From Leptodactylus fallax (Eukaryota > Chordata > Amphibia > Anura > Leptodactylidae): 64,000 nt of DNA. Where the stretch lies: contig CAMRHE010000167.1 in assembly GCA_947044405.1 (NCBI GenBank), positions 3,393,001-3,457,000 on the forward strand. The letters are read 5' to 3'. The notes under the pieces are model-generated. The model saw nothing but the letters and a program-made list of their open reading frames with translations, searched no databases and had not been told where the DNA came from. How positions within the stretch are numbered: the first letter of the stretch is position 1; every line of letters begins with the position of its first letter. The translations under genes and the position numbers were made by a program. This document shows, in pieces, positions 32,539 to 45,058 of the stretch.

Positions 32539-33751
32539 AGCAAAATAAATAATGATACCATCTTTTCAGTAGAGAAAAAACACTGGTTTAGCAAACTGCA
32601 TCTAAAAATCTGACACTGGGGTTTCCCGTGGAAGCAGACCTTTTATCAGTAACTATACTTGCTAACAAATAAAAAAAGCTGCCACTGCAATAAAACAGGG
32701 CCGAAACATAGCTCAAACATCTGAGGGTCTGTGTAAGAATAGTATATAGGCCCCTTGCTCACAAAGGGGTCCATATTCTGTATTTCTAATATTTCACCAG
32801 TAATTCATTAGACAGTGCCCCTCCTTACCTGGTGCAAAGGCTGCACATATAATATGCCTGCCCTTGCATGATGTATTGTCAGTGGTTTCCCTTAGGACAG
32901 CAGGTAAACCTACAGCTTCATGTACAAAGCTGGTCATATACATCAGAAAGTCCTGTTCGCTTTAGCCAACAGACTAACATCTAATACAACTGACTGTCTG
33001 CCCCCTGACATCCAGGAAAATATTACCACACAAAAACTTTCTGATTCTAGGAACACCTTCTTATCCCTACAGGTTTCTTCCACCAAACAATGTGAATGAG
33101 ACAGCCTTGTAAGAGGGGCTCTCCAGAATGATGCAGGCATTTTCAGTCAAACTAATAGTTTTAATGAAGAGTGAAATGACTTTTCTGAGCTATCCTTAAA
33201 CTAGAGTTGAAGACCTGACCCAGCAAAGCACTTCGGGCCAAAATGACTTTGGCTATAAGCCCGCTCCTCTATGCAGCTATGGGTTTCTTAAAAGCCTGTC
33301 TTGCATAAATGGTACTTGTTGAATTCCACCACTCACTTAGTAAAGAAATATTGCAACTCTGCAAGTTCTAGTGGCTGTTACGCTACTACCTTTCATGTAA
33401 ACCAGACTACCCTCAGCTGCAAACATGCAACATGCAGATCACATAATACTCTGTGCCAAACAGGTGACCAGTCCCAAACCAAAGGTTAGCAAGTAAATTT
33501 ATAGTTCAGGTCATTTTTAAAATGAGTGTTGTCTCACAGGCATGCAGTACAGATAGAGATGTATGCAAAAGGAAGCAGTGGAAATACTCCGACAGGGCAA
33601 CAACAAAATATAAGAGGGAACACGATAATACTGCTGATTTTAACAAATAAGCAAGTAACATTGGGAAATTAGGGTTGCCCTCCTTAGAATCATACATCAC
33701 TACATCAAGAATTCACTATAGGCAAACTGTAAATGTGATAAAAATACTATT
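32539..33751. other. No feature recognised
   Basis: About 1.2 kb without a supportable gene or repeat terminus. Confidence 0.35.
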
Positions 33752-34556
33752 AATATAATAATAATACATTTTATTTATATAGCGCCAACATATTCTGCAG
33801 CACTGTACAATTTTTAGGGTTCAAGTACAGACAAAAAAGATACATTACAAAGAAATAGTCAATTCACACAATGGGACTGAGGGCCCTGCTCGCAAGAGCT
33901 TACAATCTATGACATAGAGGGGGTGACACAAGAGGTAGCAGGGGCGGCAACAGATGTAGCATTGCTTATACAATGGTCAGACAATTTTGTAATAGAGGTT
34001 ACTGTCATTACACATAAATACAGCTGTATGAACCATCACCAGTCGTGTCCTTTAACGTGCAGATGGTGCCTGGACATATAAAGTTAGTCTGATACAGCAT
34101 CATATTCTGTTAGGCGTGAACAGAGGAGGGTACGTTTTAGAGATTCTAACTACAGAAGGGTTTACATTAGGAGTTGTGATAGGCCTGTCTGAAAAGATAT
34201 GTCTTTAGTTTGCGCTTGAAGCTGTAGAAATTGGGGGTTAATCTCTGGGATAGAGCATTCTAGAGAAGTGGTGCAACTCGGGAGATGTCTTGTATATGAG
34301 CGTGAGAGGTTCTGATAATAGAGTATGTTAGTCTTAGGTCTTTGAGTGAACGGAGAGCACGGGTTGGGCGATAGACAGAGATGAAGGAGGAAATGTAGGG
34401 AGGTGCAGCATTATGGAGAGCCTTGTGGATGAGTGTGATAAGTTTATATTGTATTCTGTATTGAATAGGCAGCCAATGTAGTGACTGGCACAGACTGGAG
34501 GCATCGCTGTAGCGTCTATACTGATAGATGAGCCTGGCCGCCGCATTCAGAATAGA
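33752..34556 (-). mobile_element. 3' fragment of a CR1/L2-type LINE
   Basis: Minus strand: a reverse transcriptase C-terminal region, then a 3' UTR with GCTGCAGAATATGTTGGCGC, then TATATAAATAAA and a (TTA)n tail at 33752-33764. 5'-truncated near 34556, where a foldback MITE lies beside it. Confidence 0.75.
34167..34556 (-). pseudogene. LINE ORF2 C-terminal fragment
   Basis: About 129 codons with a single internal stop (TAG at 34262-34260, where the family has Trp). Seen in order: NAAARLIYQYRR, SLHWLPIQYRIQYKL, HKALHNAAPPYI, RPTRALRSL, VAPLL, then FYSFKRKLKTYLFRQAY and the end. LHWLPVxxRIxYK and FKxxLKTYLF are family signatures. One broken codon in 130 suggests fairly recent insertion. Confidence 0.75.
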
Positions 34557-34572
34557 TTAGATTAAGTTCTAT

Positions 34573-34814
34573 TAGGGTGGGTTCACACTTGCGCGGCACT
34601 CTGTCCGCCGTGAATCTGACCTAAATGTCAGAAAAAAGGATTGGGACAGGATAGGGAAAGGTTTAAGACTGTTTGCTTAAAAACCCATCCACTTGAATGG
34701 TTTTTTAAAGCAAAACCGTCTTAAACCTTTCCCTATCCTATCCCAATCCTTTTTTTCCGACATTTTGGTCGGATTCACGGCGGATGGAGTGCCGGCGCAA
34801 GTGTGAACCCACCC
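34573..34814. mobile_element. Near-perfect foldback MITE
   Basis: Starts TAGGGTGGGTTCACACTTGC and ends GCAAGTGTGAACCCACCCA. The two arms of about 100 bp are almost fully complementary (for example GATTGGGACAGGATAGGG against CCCTATCCTATCCCAATC), closing over a short centre near 34695. Confidence 0.85.
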
Positions 34815-35465
34815 ATAGGTTAACATATTCAGCATTTGCACTGGCATTAGAATACTAACTTGTTAGCAAAGAATTATTGAGGTACACATGGTAATAGAGT
34901 AGGCCAGAGTGGCAAATATGCATACTTCATACGTTACAGTAGAATGCGTACATTAATAATATAGTTACATAATTTACACATCATATACATGTATGAATAG
35001 GGAATTTGGAATAGCTAGTATGCACTGCCTTGTAAAAGTCCTGGCTGCTGGAGGCTCCACACATTCCCAGTCTTCCCTTGATCGGTTATACTGCAATGAG
35101 CACAGTAAGTACAGTACTATGACTGTCTCTTAAGAGTCTGTGGCTGACCAATAACATCACAATAAACAGAGTCAATAAAACAATACGCTTCCGATACACT
35201 TATTACTGCCATAGTTGTATTGAGGGCTGAAGTTCACACTGCTATTTATAAACCTCAAAACTGTTGAACTGACATCTAGACTGCCTGCTTGACTTAAACA
35301 GCAGTGACTGAATGTCACTTCAATATTGCTGTGGCCATAGTTTTGCAAACCCCTGTTCAGGAGTAGGATATCACAGTGATATTTTAGCAGATGTTGGATC
35401 TAGGAGTGACACATACAGTATATGAAGGCATCATATTGAAAATGAAAATTCTACCCATACAATTT
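34815..35465. other. No feature recognised
   Basis: AT-rich flank of the LTR element. Confidence 0.35.
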
Positions 35466-35470
35466 GGGCT

Positions 35471-36373
35471 TGTTATGGTATTAGATGCGGAACTTAGGTA
35501 TTGAGTGAATCCCAGCACCAGACAGACTGAATGTAATGGCAAAAACAGCGCAATGTGTCTGGCGCCCTCCAGCTGCACCGCTCCCCGACCCACAGAGGTC
35601 TTCACTGAGAGCCCCTGAAGGTGGGGATGGACTTGATACCACTGCCGGTCGAGGCAGACCAACCGAAGGGCGCAGGACGCTCGACGCACCACAAGTCCTA
35701 GCACTCCCAGACACCGAAATCACTTACCAGAATTTGTCCAAGGATAAGGCAGAGATGCTGAGGGTGTAGAAGGCTACTGTGAGCAGGAACCAGGAGATGG
35801 CAGCAGAGTGATTAGCGTAGTCGTCCAAGCCGGTTTGTTATTGTGAGGTCAGCACAGTACCAAGGGATGTCCAGAAGAGAGGTCAGACAGGCCAGGTTGT
35901 TACCGTGAGGTCAGTGCAGTGCCAAGGGTTAATCCGGAAGAGTAGTCAGACAGGCCAGGTTGTTACCGTGAGTTCAGCGGAGTACCAAGGGTTAATCTAG
36001 AAGAGTAGTCAAGGAAGCCGGGTCGATAACAGGAGAGCGGAGTGGAGCCAAAACAGTGATCAGGGAGCTGGAGTCTAGAAACAAGCCGAGGTCAAAACAG
36101 GAGAGCCGTTGGTACAGGGTCAGGAGGTAAAGCAGAGCCAGGGAAAGGTATGGAGAGGTCTGATAGGGCACGTGAGGAGAAAGGAGAGAGCTAACATCCA
36201 GGGTAACTGAATAGCCAGCACCACATGTGAGCGGAAGTGACCATTAAATAGACCTGGGCCGGGAAGTCCAATTAACCCCCACCCGGAAGAGACCAAGTTT
36301 CCCGGCTCATATCAGGAGCGGACCGGCAACCCCCCGCACGGGAGGTGCGGAGGCTCCGGCACTGCTCCTGACA
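35471..36373 (-). repeat. 3' LTR
   Basis: 903 bp, TG...CA in the element's orientation. It carries a tandem block of about 62 bp (GTCAGACAGGCCAGGTTG at about 35883 and 35945, with a third diverged unit). Compared with the other LTR it differs by many substitutions and small indels, so the insertion is not recent. Confidence 0.9.
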
Positions 36374-36387
36374 GTATCCCCCCTTCT
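36374..36387 (-). other. Polypurine tract
   Basis: AGAAGGGGGGATAC on the minus strand, directly adjoining the 3' LTR, is where plus-strand DNA synthesis of an LTR element would prime. Confidence 0.75.
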
Positions 36388-36389
36388 AT

Positions 36390-39300
36390 GAAGGCCCACT
36401 GGGCCACCAAAAGTTGGAGCAGGTTTAAGAGGAAGCTTTTGGTGAAAATTCTTTACCAAAGTTTGCACATGGACTGACCTGACTGGCTCCCAGGAACAAT
36501 CCTCAGAAACATAACCCTTCCAGTATATCAAATACTATAGAACGGCTCTGACTCTTCGTGAGTTTAGAATCTTGGCCACCTCATATTCCTGACTCCCCTC
36601 AACTAGGACAGGCGGAGGAGGACAGTCAGAAGGGCGGACAGGTGAAAGATACTTTTTCAACACAGATTTGTGAAAAACATTGTTGATCTTGAAAGAAGGA
36701 GGAAGAGCCAGACGGAAAGACACTGGTTTAAAAATTTCAGTAATCACATAAGGTCCAATAAACTTAGGCCCTAACTTGTGAGAAGGAACCTTTAACTTCA
36801 AATTCCTGGAAGAGAGCCAAACCTTTTCCCCCAGGGCGAACGTAGGACCTGCTGAACGGGCTCTATCGGCTAAGCTTTTAGTAACCACCTGAACTTTTCT
36901 CAAATTGCACTGTACCTGATGCCATACCGTACATAACCTCCTAGCCTCCATATTAATGTCTGGATTGGCCATTGTTGGAGAAAAAGAAAAAAAGCGGGGA
37001 TGGAAAGCATAGTTACAAATGAACGGTGAAGAGTTTAAGGCAGCATGATGGTGATTATTAATAGCAAATTCTGCCATAGACAAGTAGTTAATCCAATCTG
37101 ACTGACTGGCTGAGACATAGCACCTCAAATATTGTTCTAAAGTCTGGTTGAAGCTTTAAGTTTGTCCATTAGTTTCAGGGTGAAAGGCAGAGGAAAAGGC
37201 TCTCCAAAACCATGGAGCCTGAACACATGATCTAAAAACAAACGGGACAATGATTTGGTGCTGGGCAGTTGGGAGAGAGGAATGAAGTGACACATCTTGC
37301 TGAACCTGTCCACCACTGTCCACAAAACAGTCTTCCCCCCTGAAACCGGTGAATCCATAATAAAGTCCATAGATATACCATATGTGACCATGGTCTCTCG
37401 GGAACCGGTAAAGGGAGCAGCTCCCCCACGGGTTTGGTCCTCGGAACCTTAGCTCTAGCACATATCACACATGCCGACACATAGGCCACAACATCCCGAG
37501 ACTTAGAAGTAATGCTGCGACACTAACTTCTTAGTGCCCGTGATGCCTGGATGACCACACAAGACCGAGTCATGGAGTTCTTTAAGAACCCTTAGCCTAA
37601 ACTGGGGTGGGACAAACAACTTCCCCTCGGGTTTGTTAGGAGGCGACAAATGCTGATTCTCTCTGATCTCAGAAGCTAACCCCACGGAGACAGCAGAGAC
37701 CACCATTCCCTTGGGTAAAATTGGTTCAGGCTGGGAACTATCGGGCTGAGAGGAACAGAAACTTCTAGACAAAGCGTCAGCTTTGACATTTTTGGTCCCA
37801 GGCCTAAAAGTAACAATGAAATTGAACCTAGTAAAAAACAATTCCCACCAGGCCTGTCTGGGGTTCAATCTCTTAGTGAACTCTTGTGATTAGTTAACAC
37901 AGTTATTTTGTGTTTGGCCCCCTCCAGGAAGTGTCGCCACTCCTCAAATGCCCACTTGATGGCCAAAAGTTCCCGGTTGCCAATGTCATAATTCTTTTCT
38001 GAGGGGGAGAATTTCCTGGAAAAGAATGCACTGGGTCTTAATCTAGTAAATGAGGGGGTACCCTGAGATAAAACGGCCCATACCCCAACTTCTGAGGCAT
38101 CAACTTCCACAATAAAGGGTTTACTGAGATCAGGTTGAATCAGAACTGGAGCCTTAGTAAAGGCTTGCTTAAAAAACTCAAATGCATCAATAGCCTCCTG
38201 TTTCCAGTTTAACAAATCCGCTCCTTTTTGAGTGAGATCAGTTAATGGCTTTGCTATAGAGGAAAAATTACCCACAAATTTCTGATAGTAATTGGCAAAG
38301 CCCAAAAATCTTTGTAATGCCTTTAAGGAGGTAGGTCAAATCCACTCAAGCATCACCTGAACTTTGGCTGGGTCCATATTGATGGTAGAGGAGGACAACA
38401 CATGACCCAGGAAGGACAACTGCTGAACTCCAAAAAGCTTGTTATCTCTCAAAACCTGCAACACAGACCTAACCTGTCCCCAGTCAGGAGAAAAAATTAA
38501 GATATCATCTAAATAAACAATAACAAAATGTCCAGCAACATTCCAGAAAATATAATTAACAAAAGCTTGAAACACCGCAGGTGCATTACTTAACCCGAAG
38601 GGCATTACCAAGGTACTCATAATGACCTTCTGGTGTATTGAAGGCCGTCTTCCACTCATCACCCTCCCAAATACAGATAAGATTATATGCCCCCCGCAGA
38701 TCTAATTTAGAAAAAATTTGATTCAGAAAATCAGGGATGAGAGGCAAAGGGTATTGATTTTTAATAGTTATCTTGTTCAACCCCCGATAATCGATACAGG
38801 GCCTTAAACCTCCATCTTTCTTTTTAACAAAAAAGAACCCTGCCCCAGTAGGAGAGGTGGAAGGACGGATATGGCCCTTTTGAAGGGCATCCTTCACATA
38901 TTCTTTCATAGACTGTCTCTCAGGTTCAGATAAGTTAAACAACCGACCCTTAGGAAATTTAGAATTAGGGGTCAACTCAATGGCGCAGTCGTATGGTCTA
39001 TGAGGAGGTAGGAACTCTGCCCCAGGTTCAGAAAATACATCTTCAAAGTCAGAAATATACCTTGGTAGAGATATAGTGACAGAAAAGACAGTTAGAGACA
39101 AACAAGAGCTCGTACACTCAGAGTTCCACTTAACCACGTCTCCCAGACTCCAATCTAACACAGGGTTATGAACTTGTAGCCAAGGTGATCCTAGGACTAT
39201 CTCAGAGGGCAAGTTCTCCAGTACAAAGAAGGGAAGTGTCTCGGAATGACTGATTCCTACCTTAAAATTCAAGGGCGGAGTAATAAATTTAACTGAAGTC

Positions 39301-39595
39301 TGGGCTAAAGGGGTAGGTAGATTCAATAGCAGTGATAAAAATAGGCTTCTGTAGTGGAATTAAGGGAATACACAAAGACAGTGTTATCCTTAAATCAATC
39401 AGATTGGCCATGGAGCCACAAATCAACAAAAGCACTACCCTGGAAGACCTTATCTACCACAGCAATCTCCATAGGTAACATAAATTTACTAGAAGAGGTA
39501 GACGGAAATACCTGTGCCCCCAGAAGGTCCTTCTGAGGGTCCCCTAGGCGTTGAGGTCCTTCTGGCTTAGGCCTTTTGGGACATCTACTGAGCAT
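36390..39595 (-). pseudogene. Ty3/gypsy pol: protease, RT, RNase H, integrase, chromodomain
   Basis: From right to left (the element's 5' to 3'): protease, with the active-site Asp of the FVD motif (about 39425) directly followed by a one-base shift; reverse transcriptase from about 39000, with [17 protein letters not shown], a shift near 38620, then VIVYLDDILIF; RNase H (PFIVEVDASEVG, NREL) with breaks near 37870 and 38320; the integrase zinc region ([10 protein letters not shown], then CVICARAK) with a break near 37500. In the integrase core the first Asp segment is present, but sequence that should hold the second Asp is deleted between FRLHG and SSAFHPETNGQ near 37200. The C-terminus ends in a chromodomain (YEVAKIL, IYWKGY, SWEP) broken near 36533. 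Inactive. Confidence 0.88.
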
Positions 39596-40373
39596 ATTAT
39601 CCGTATCAACGCACTAAAAGCACAGCCCTTTTTGCCACCTAAATTTCTTGCGGTCTTCCGCAGTCATAGCCACCCCAAGTTGCATGGGTTCTGGAACAGA
39701 ATCTAGTGGTTGAACAGGAACAGAGAAAAAAGACTCAGTTGTTATGCGCTCTCTCCTACGTTCCCGTAGACGTCTGTCCAGTTTTATCGCAAGGTTCATG
39801 CTCTCTTCTAGGGAAGATGTTGGTGGGAAGTTAACTAAAAGGTCCTTAATGGAATCAGACAATCCCTTGTGGAATTAATGACAGAGGGCCGCACTGTTCC
39901 ACTGAGATGGGCCCAACCACCTCCTAAACTCCGTACAGTAGTCCTCAGTTGCCCGAGAACCCTGGCGGATAGATGAGAGCTTGGCCTAGAGCTTTCTGGT
40001 CAGGTTTGTCATACAACATTCCCAAGGTCATGAAAAAGTTGTCCACAGAAGATAACTCTGGAGCTTGAGAATCCAAGAAAAAAGCCCAGGCCTGTGGATC
40101 TCCCTGCAAGAGAGCCATCATTATTGCCACTTGCTGCTGCTGATTCCCCAAGGAGTAAGGCTTGAGGTGGAAATAAAGCTTGAAGGCCTCCCGAAAATTA
40201 GCAAATATCTTGCGGTCACCCGAAAACCTGTCTGGTAAATTTATTTTAGGTTTCATTGAAGCTGCCCCCTGAGGAACAACTTGTGGCCAGACTTGCTTTT
40301 AATCCTGCACCCTAAGAGCCAGATCCTGAACCAACTGAGTAAGATTCTGCATCTGATCCACCAAGGCTTGCAT
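39596..40373 (-). pseudogene. Ty3/gypsy gag
   Basis: Begins near 40373, meets a stop near 40303, is open as KPKINLPDRFSGDRK to 39945, breaks again, and continues SDSIKDLLVNFPPTSS to 39614. The capsid-like region (FREAFKLYFHL, DPQAWAFFL) is recognisable. The single zinc knuckle is damaged: a stop follows its first Cys pair position and the His is Asn (NMLSRCPK). Confidence 0.75.
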
Positions 40374-40406
40374 AAATGAGATACTTGGTGTAAAGGCTGG
40401 CTATTC

Positions 40407-41262
40407 TGTTATGGTATTAGATGCAGAACTTAGGTATTCAGTAAATCCCAGCACCAGACAGACTGAATCTAATGGCAAAAACAGCACCGAGCGCCTGCCG
40501 CTCTCCAACCGCACCGATCCCAACCCACAGAGGTCTTCACCAGAGCTCCTGATGGACTTGATACCACTGCCGGCCGAGGCAAACCAACCCAGCACTCCCA
40601 GACACCAAAATCACTTACCAGAATTTGTCCAAGGATCAGGCGGAGATACTGAGGGTGTAGAAGGCTACTGTGGGCAGGAGCCAGGAGATGGCAGCAGAAT
40701 GATGAGAGTAGTTGTTCAAGCTGGTTCGTTATCGTGAGGTTAGCGCAGTACCAAGGGATGTCCATAAGAGAGGTCAGACAGGCCAGGTCAATACCATGAG
40801 ATCAGCGTAGTACCAAAGGTTAATCCGGAAGAGTAGTCAGACAGGCCAGGTCGTTACCGTGAGGTCAGCGGAGTACCAAGGGTTAATCCAGAAGAGTAGT
40901 CAAGGAAGCCAGGTCAATAGCAGGAGAGCGAAGTGGAGCCAAAACAGTGATCAGGGACCTGGAGTCTAGAAACAAGCCGAGGTCACAACAGGAGAGCCAT
41001 AGGTACAGGGTCAGGAAGTAAAGCAGAGCCAGGGAAAGGTATGGAGAGGTCGGATAGGGCACACGAGGAGACAGGAGAGAGCTACATCCAAATAAATGAA
41101 TAGTCAGCACTGCATGTGAGCAGAAGTGACCATTAAATAGACGTGGGCCGGCAAGTCCAATTAACCCCCACCCGGAAGACACCAAGTTTCCCGTCTCATA
41201 TTAGGAGCGGACCAGCAACCCCCGCACGGCCGGCGCGGGAGGCTCCGGTACCACTCCTGACA
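40407..41262 (-). repeat. 5' LTR
   Basis: 856 bp, partner of 35471-36373, shorter through several small deletions (one in the GAGCTCCTGATGGACTTG region). The same 62-bp internal repeat is present. I could not match the sequence just inside it to a known tRNA primer site. Confidence 0.9.
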
Positions 41263-41267
41263 TGGCT

Positions 41268-42670
41268 ACTTTCATGTCTATGTCGTATTTCCATTGAAAG
41301 AACAGAAAAACTTATAAAAATGGAAAGGAATATCCAAAAAACCCAGTTCCACAAGTGCTGGATCAGTATTTTTACATTAAAGTCAATGGCAGACATATAC
41401 AAACTAAAGGTAATCCCTTTATATCTATCTGTTCTGCCCTTTAATAGGAGCAGAAACATACCTGTGGCCACAAACTGATGAAGAGATACAAAGAGAACCA
41501 TCTTTTTATGGATATGCAGATCAGCCTGGAAGTGCATCGGTGACGGGGCCTGATTGGTAGACCACCAAAAGTGATGCCTGATCTCGCCTCTTTAGCAGTG
41601 AATTACATTTTTAGTGTCTTCCCTTTGAAATTTGGAAAATCAGGCCCTGCCACTATACATTTGGCAGAGGCTGGCTTGCATATCCATTAGTTCATCGGTT
41701 TGTGGTAGAGGTATGTTTTTGCTCCTAGTAAAGATCCCTACAAGGCACTATTATTGGTTTGAAATTTTGGACCTGACAGACTCCCTTTAATGACTAAGCC
41801 AGGTTTTTGTGTTGTTGCATATCACGAGCCATAACTTTTTTTTTTTTTTCCAACTATGTAACTGTATGAGGGCTTGTTTTTTTGTGGGAAAAGTGGTAGT
41901 GTTTAATGGCACAATTTGGGGGTACATTTATCTGATTGACAAAGTTTTATCAACTCTTTCTGGGAGGGAATGGGAAAAAAACAGCAATTCCAACATCATT
42001 TTATGCTATAAATGTTGTGCTATTAACTGTGGAGCTTAAATAATATGATAAATGTATTCTCTGGGAGGCTTACTACAGGGAAGTGTCATGGAGGATACTA
42101 CTACCACCGTATTCCACACTGCAGGACACCTATTCACCAGCCCTGAAGAGTGCTGGAGGGTTGGTCAATAGGACTACAACCACTGTGATACTAATCCCAT
42201 CTGCCCTGCTTTCTTCTACTTTGTTGCTGCACCATCATACTGGCCATTCAGTGTAAATGTCATGATCTACTGTATATGTCATTGAGTCAGTATTAATGTG
42301 CAATTCAATGAAACATAAAGAATCCAACCACAAAAATAAATTCTGAGTTTTTCTGCAATGTTATAACCAAGGCAATTCAGTTAAATTAATGGAGCTGTCC
42401 CAGGAAAAAGATAGCAGCAGGCCACATGGCTGAGTTACAGAAGTTCATCATTTTTGGCACCAATATGACTGAGCAGCTGAGTAATTGATTATAAGTACTG
42501 ACCACATGACAGAGACCGTGAATAGAGATTACATCATTATTATTACATGGTTTACTAATAATAGAGAACATTCAGCTCATCTGTAATGCCTTATTTTCTG
42601 GCTGATAAAATGTAACTAATGAAATACATAGAAAAAAAAAATTCAGAGAGCTATAATTAACAATATAATA
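41268..42670. other. No feature recognised
   Basis: 1.4 kb of AT-rich sequence. AGACTCCCTTTAA near 41780 resembles a MITE end. No exon supported. Confidence 0.3.
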
Positions 42671-42672
42671 TA

Positions 42673-44286
42673 CAGTGCCTTGCGAAAGTATTCGGCCCCC
42701 TTGAACTTTTAAACCTTTTGCCACATTTCAGGCTTCAAACATAAGGATATAAAATTTTAATTTTTTGCTGAAGAATCAACAACATGTGGGACACAATCGT
42801 GAAGTGAAACAAAATTTATTGGATATTTTAAACTTTTGTAAAAAATAAAAAACTGAAAAGTGGGGCGTGCCAAATTATTCGGCCCCCTTAAGTTAATACT
42901 TTGTAGTGCCACCTTTGGTGCGATTACAGCTGCAAGTCGCTTGGGGTATGTCTCTATCAGTTTTGCACATCGAGAGACTGAAATTCTTGCCCATTGTTCC
43001 TTGGAAAACAGCTCGAGCTCAGTGAGGTTGGATGGAGAGCGTTTGTGAACAGCAGTTTTCAGCTCTTTCCACAGATTCTCGATGGGATTCAGGTCTGGAC
43101 TTTGACTTGGCAATTCTAACACCTGTATACGTTTATTTGTGAACCATTCCATTGTAGATTTTGCTTTATGTTTGGGATCATTGTCTTGTTGGAAGATAAA
43201 TCTCCGTCCCAGTCTCAAGTCTTTTGCAGACCCCAACAGGTTTTCTTCCAGAATGGTCCTGTATTTGGCTCCATCCATCTTCCCATCAATTTTAACCATC
43301 ATCCCTGTCCCTGTTGAAGAAAAGCAGGCCCAAACCATGATGCTGCCACCACCATGTTTGACAGTGGGGATGGTGTGTTCAGGGTGATGAGCTGTGTTGT
43401 TTTTACGCCAAACATATCGTTTTGCATTGTGGCCAAAAAGTTCGATTTTGGTTTAATCTGACCAGAGCACCTTCTTCCACATGTTTGGTATGTCTCCCAG
43501 GTGGCTTGTGGCAAACTTTAAACGAGACTTTTTATGGATATCTTTGAGAAATGGCTTTCTTCTTGCCACTCTTCCATAAAGGCCAAATTTGTGCAGTGTA
43601 TGACTGATTGTTATCCTATGGACAGACTCTCCCACCTCAGCTGTAGATCTCTGCAGTTTATCCAGAGTGATCATGGGCCTCTTGGCTGCATCTCTGATCA
43701 GTCTTCTCCTTGTTTGAGATGAAAGTTTAGAGGGACGGCCAGGTCTTGGGAGATTTGCAGTTGTCTGATACTCCTTCCATTTCAATATGATCACTTGCAC
43801 AGTGCTCCTTGGGATGTTTAAAGTTTGGGAAATCTTTTTGTATCCAAATCCGGCTTTAAACTTCTCCACAACAGTATCAGGGACCTGCCTGGTGTGTTCC
43901 TTGGTCTTCATGATGCTCTCTGCGCTTTAAACAGAACCCTGAGACTGCATTTATACGGAGACTTGATTACACACAGGTGGATTATATTTATCATCATCAG
44001 TCATTTAGGACAACATTGGATCATTCAGAGATCCTCACTGAACTTCTGGAGTGAGTTTGCTGCACTGAAAGTAAAGGGGCCGAATAATATTGCACGCCCC
44101 ACTTTTCAGTTTTTTATTCTTTACAAAAGTTTAAAATAACCAATAAATTTCATTCCACTTCACAATTGTGTTCCACTTGTTGATTCTTCACCAAAAAATT
44201 AAAATTTTATATCTTTATGTTTGAAGCCTGAAATGTGGCAAAAGGTTGAAAAGTTCAAGGGGACCGAATACTTTCGCAAGGCACTG
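42673..44286 (-). mobile_element. Tc1-like transposon, copy 2
   Basis: TA at 42671-42672 and 44287-44288. Ends CAGTGCCTTGCGAAAGTATTC and GAATACTTTCGCAAGGCACTG (minus the first base each) are complementary. 1,614 bp. It provides the undisturbed version of the site hit by the hAT element in copy 1. Confidence 0.93.
42893..43911 (-). pseudogene. Tc1 transposase, one nonsense codon and a C-terminal frameshift
   Basis: Opens MKTKEHTRQVPD at 43911. Helix-turn-helix and GRPSKLSSQTRRR present. The first catalytic region reads WSD followed by TAA at 43453-43455, in place of Glu. The same frame goes on through QQDNDPKHK and [12 protein letters not shown] small deletion near 42920 shifts the last ten codons (IAPKVALQ instead of the family's AAKGGATKY). 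About 340 codons in all. Confidence 0.92.
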
Positions 44287-44288
44287 TA

Positions 44289-44725
44289 ATTTGGCATTCC
44301 AAACATTCCTACTCAGTTGTCCCAGTCTATGGTCTTATTTTTTTTTTTTTTAATCAAGGTATAAATGTATTGAAACCAAGAGATGGTTACAAAGTACAAT
44401 GCATACAGTAAAAGTATTGTAGGAGATCAATACAGTATCCCTACATGGTGAAAAGGAACAGAAAAAAAAGTACATGGCAAGTACATGTCAAACATATGTT
44501 GCATCAATCACATAGCGTCTGTACTGAAGTAGTTGTAGTTACATAAAGAATATCAAATATTACAAATATAATAGCAATTATCTGGAGAGCGAGAGGAGAA
44601 CATCCAAGGGGAAACGCTTATTAAAATTTTCTACTGTAATCAATGAAATAGCAAATTTTTCACAAAGCATAATAGAATTAATTTAGGATATTACATTTGC
44701 AAAGTTTAAATCACAGACATCCACT
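44289..44725. other. No feature recognised
   Basis: T-run then AT-rich sequence. Confidence 0.3.
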
Positions 44726-44729
44726 TAAA

Positions 44730-45054
44730 GGGGTTGTCTAGGAATTTCAGCAATCCCAGAGGTAGCCAGGGGATGTGAAACATTCCTAAAAAAAATTATA
44801 CCTGTCTCCGGAGATCCGTTGTCCGACACTGCTGTACGTGATGTCACCGGTTCCTTACCTGTGACCACTGAGGCCATCGATTGGCCTCAGTGGTAAGCTG
44901 CGGCGTAGGACTTCCATTGGCGGCTTCACAGCGCATGTCAGAATGGACAGCAACAGCGGATACTGGAGTGGAAGGAACAAGTAAGTATACATTTTTTTTA
45001 TGTTTCACCTTCCTTGGCCTCCTCCAGGATTACTTAAATTCCTGGACAACCCCT
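44730..45054. mobile_element. TTAA-flanked MITE, AGGGGTTGTC termini
   Basis: TTAA at 44726-44729 and 45055-45058; inverted ends AGGGGTTGTCTAGGAATTT and AAATTCCTGGACAACCCCT, one mismatch. The core has a hairpin (GACCACTGAGGCC / GGCCTCAGTGG), a TGATGTCACC site and a plus-strand donor-like ACAAGTAAGTAT near 44978. Confidence 0.85.
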
Positions 45055-45058
45055 TTAA

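Larger units (their letters stand above)
35471..41262 (-). mobile_element. Ty3/gypsy chromovirus LTR retrotransposon, complete in outline, defective
   Basis: Two direct LTRs (35471-36373 and 40407-41262) bound a gag-pol region on the minus strand. LTRs begin TGTCAGGAG and end CATAACA. Flanks GGGCT (35466-35470) and TGGCT (41263-41267) look like a 5-bp target duplication with one change. Order PR, RT, RNase H, IN, chromodomain identifies Ty3/gypsy of the chromovirus branch. No env-like frame. Every part of gag-pol has frame breaks. Confidence 0.92.
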
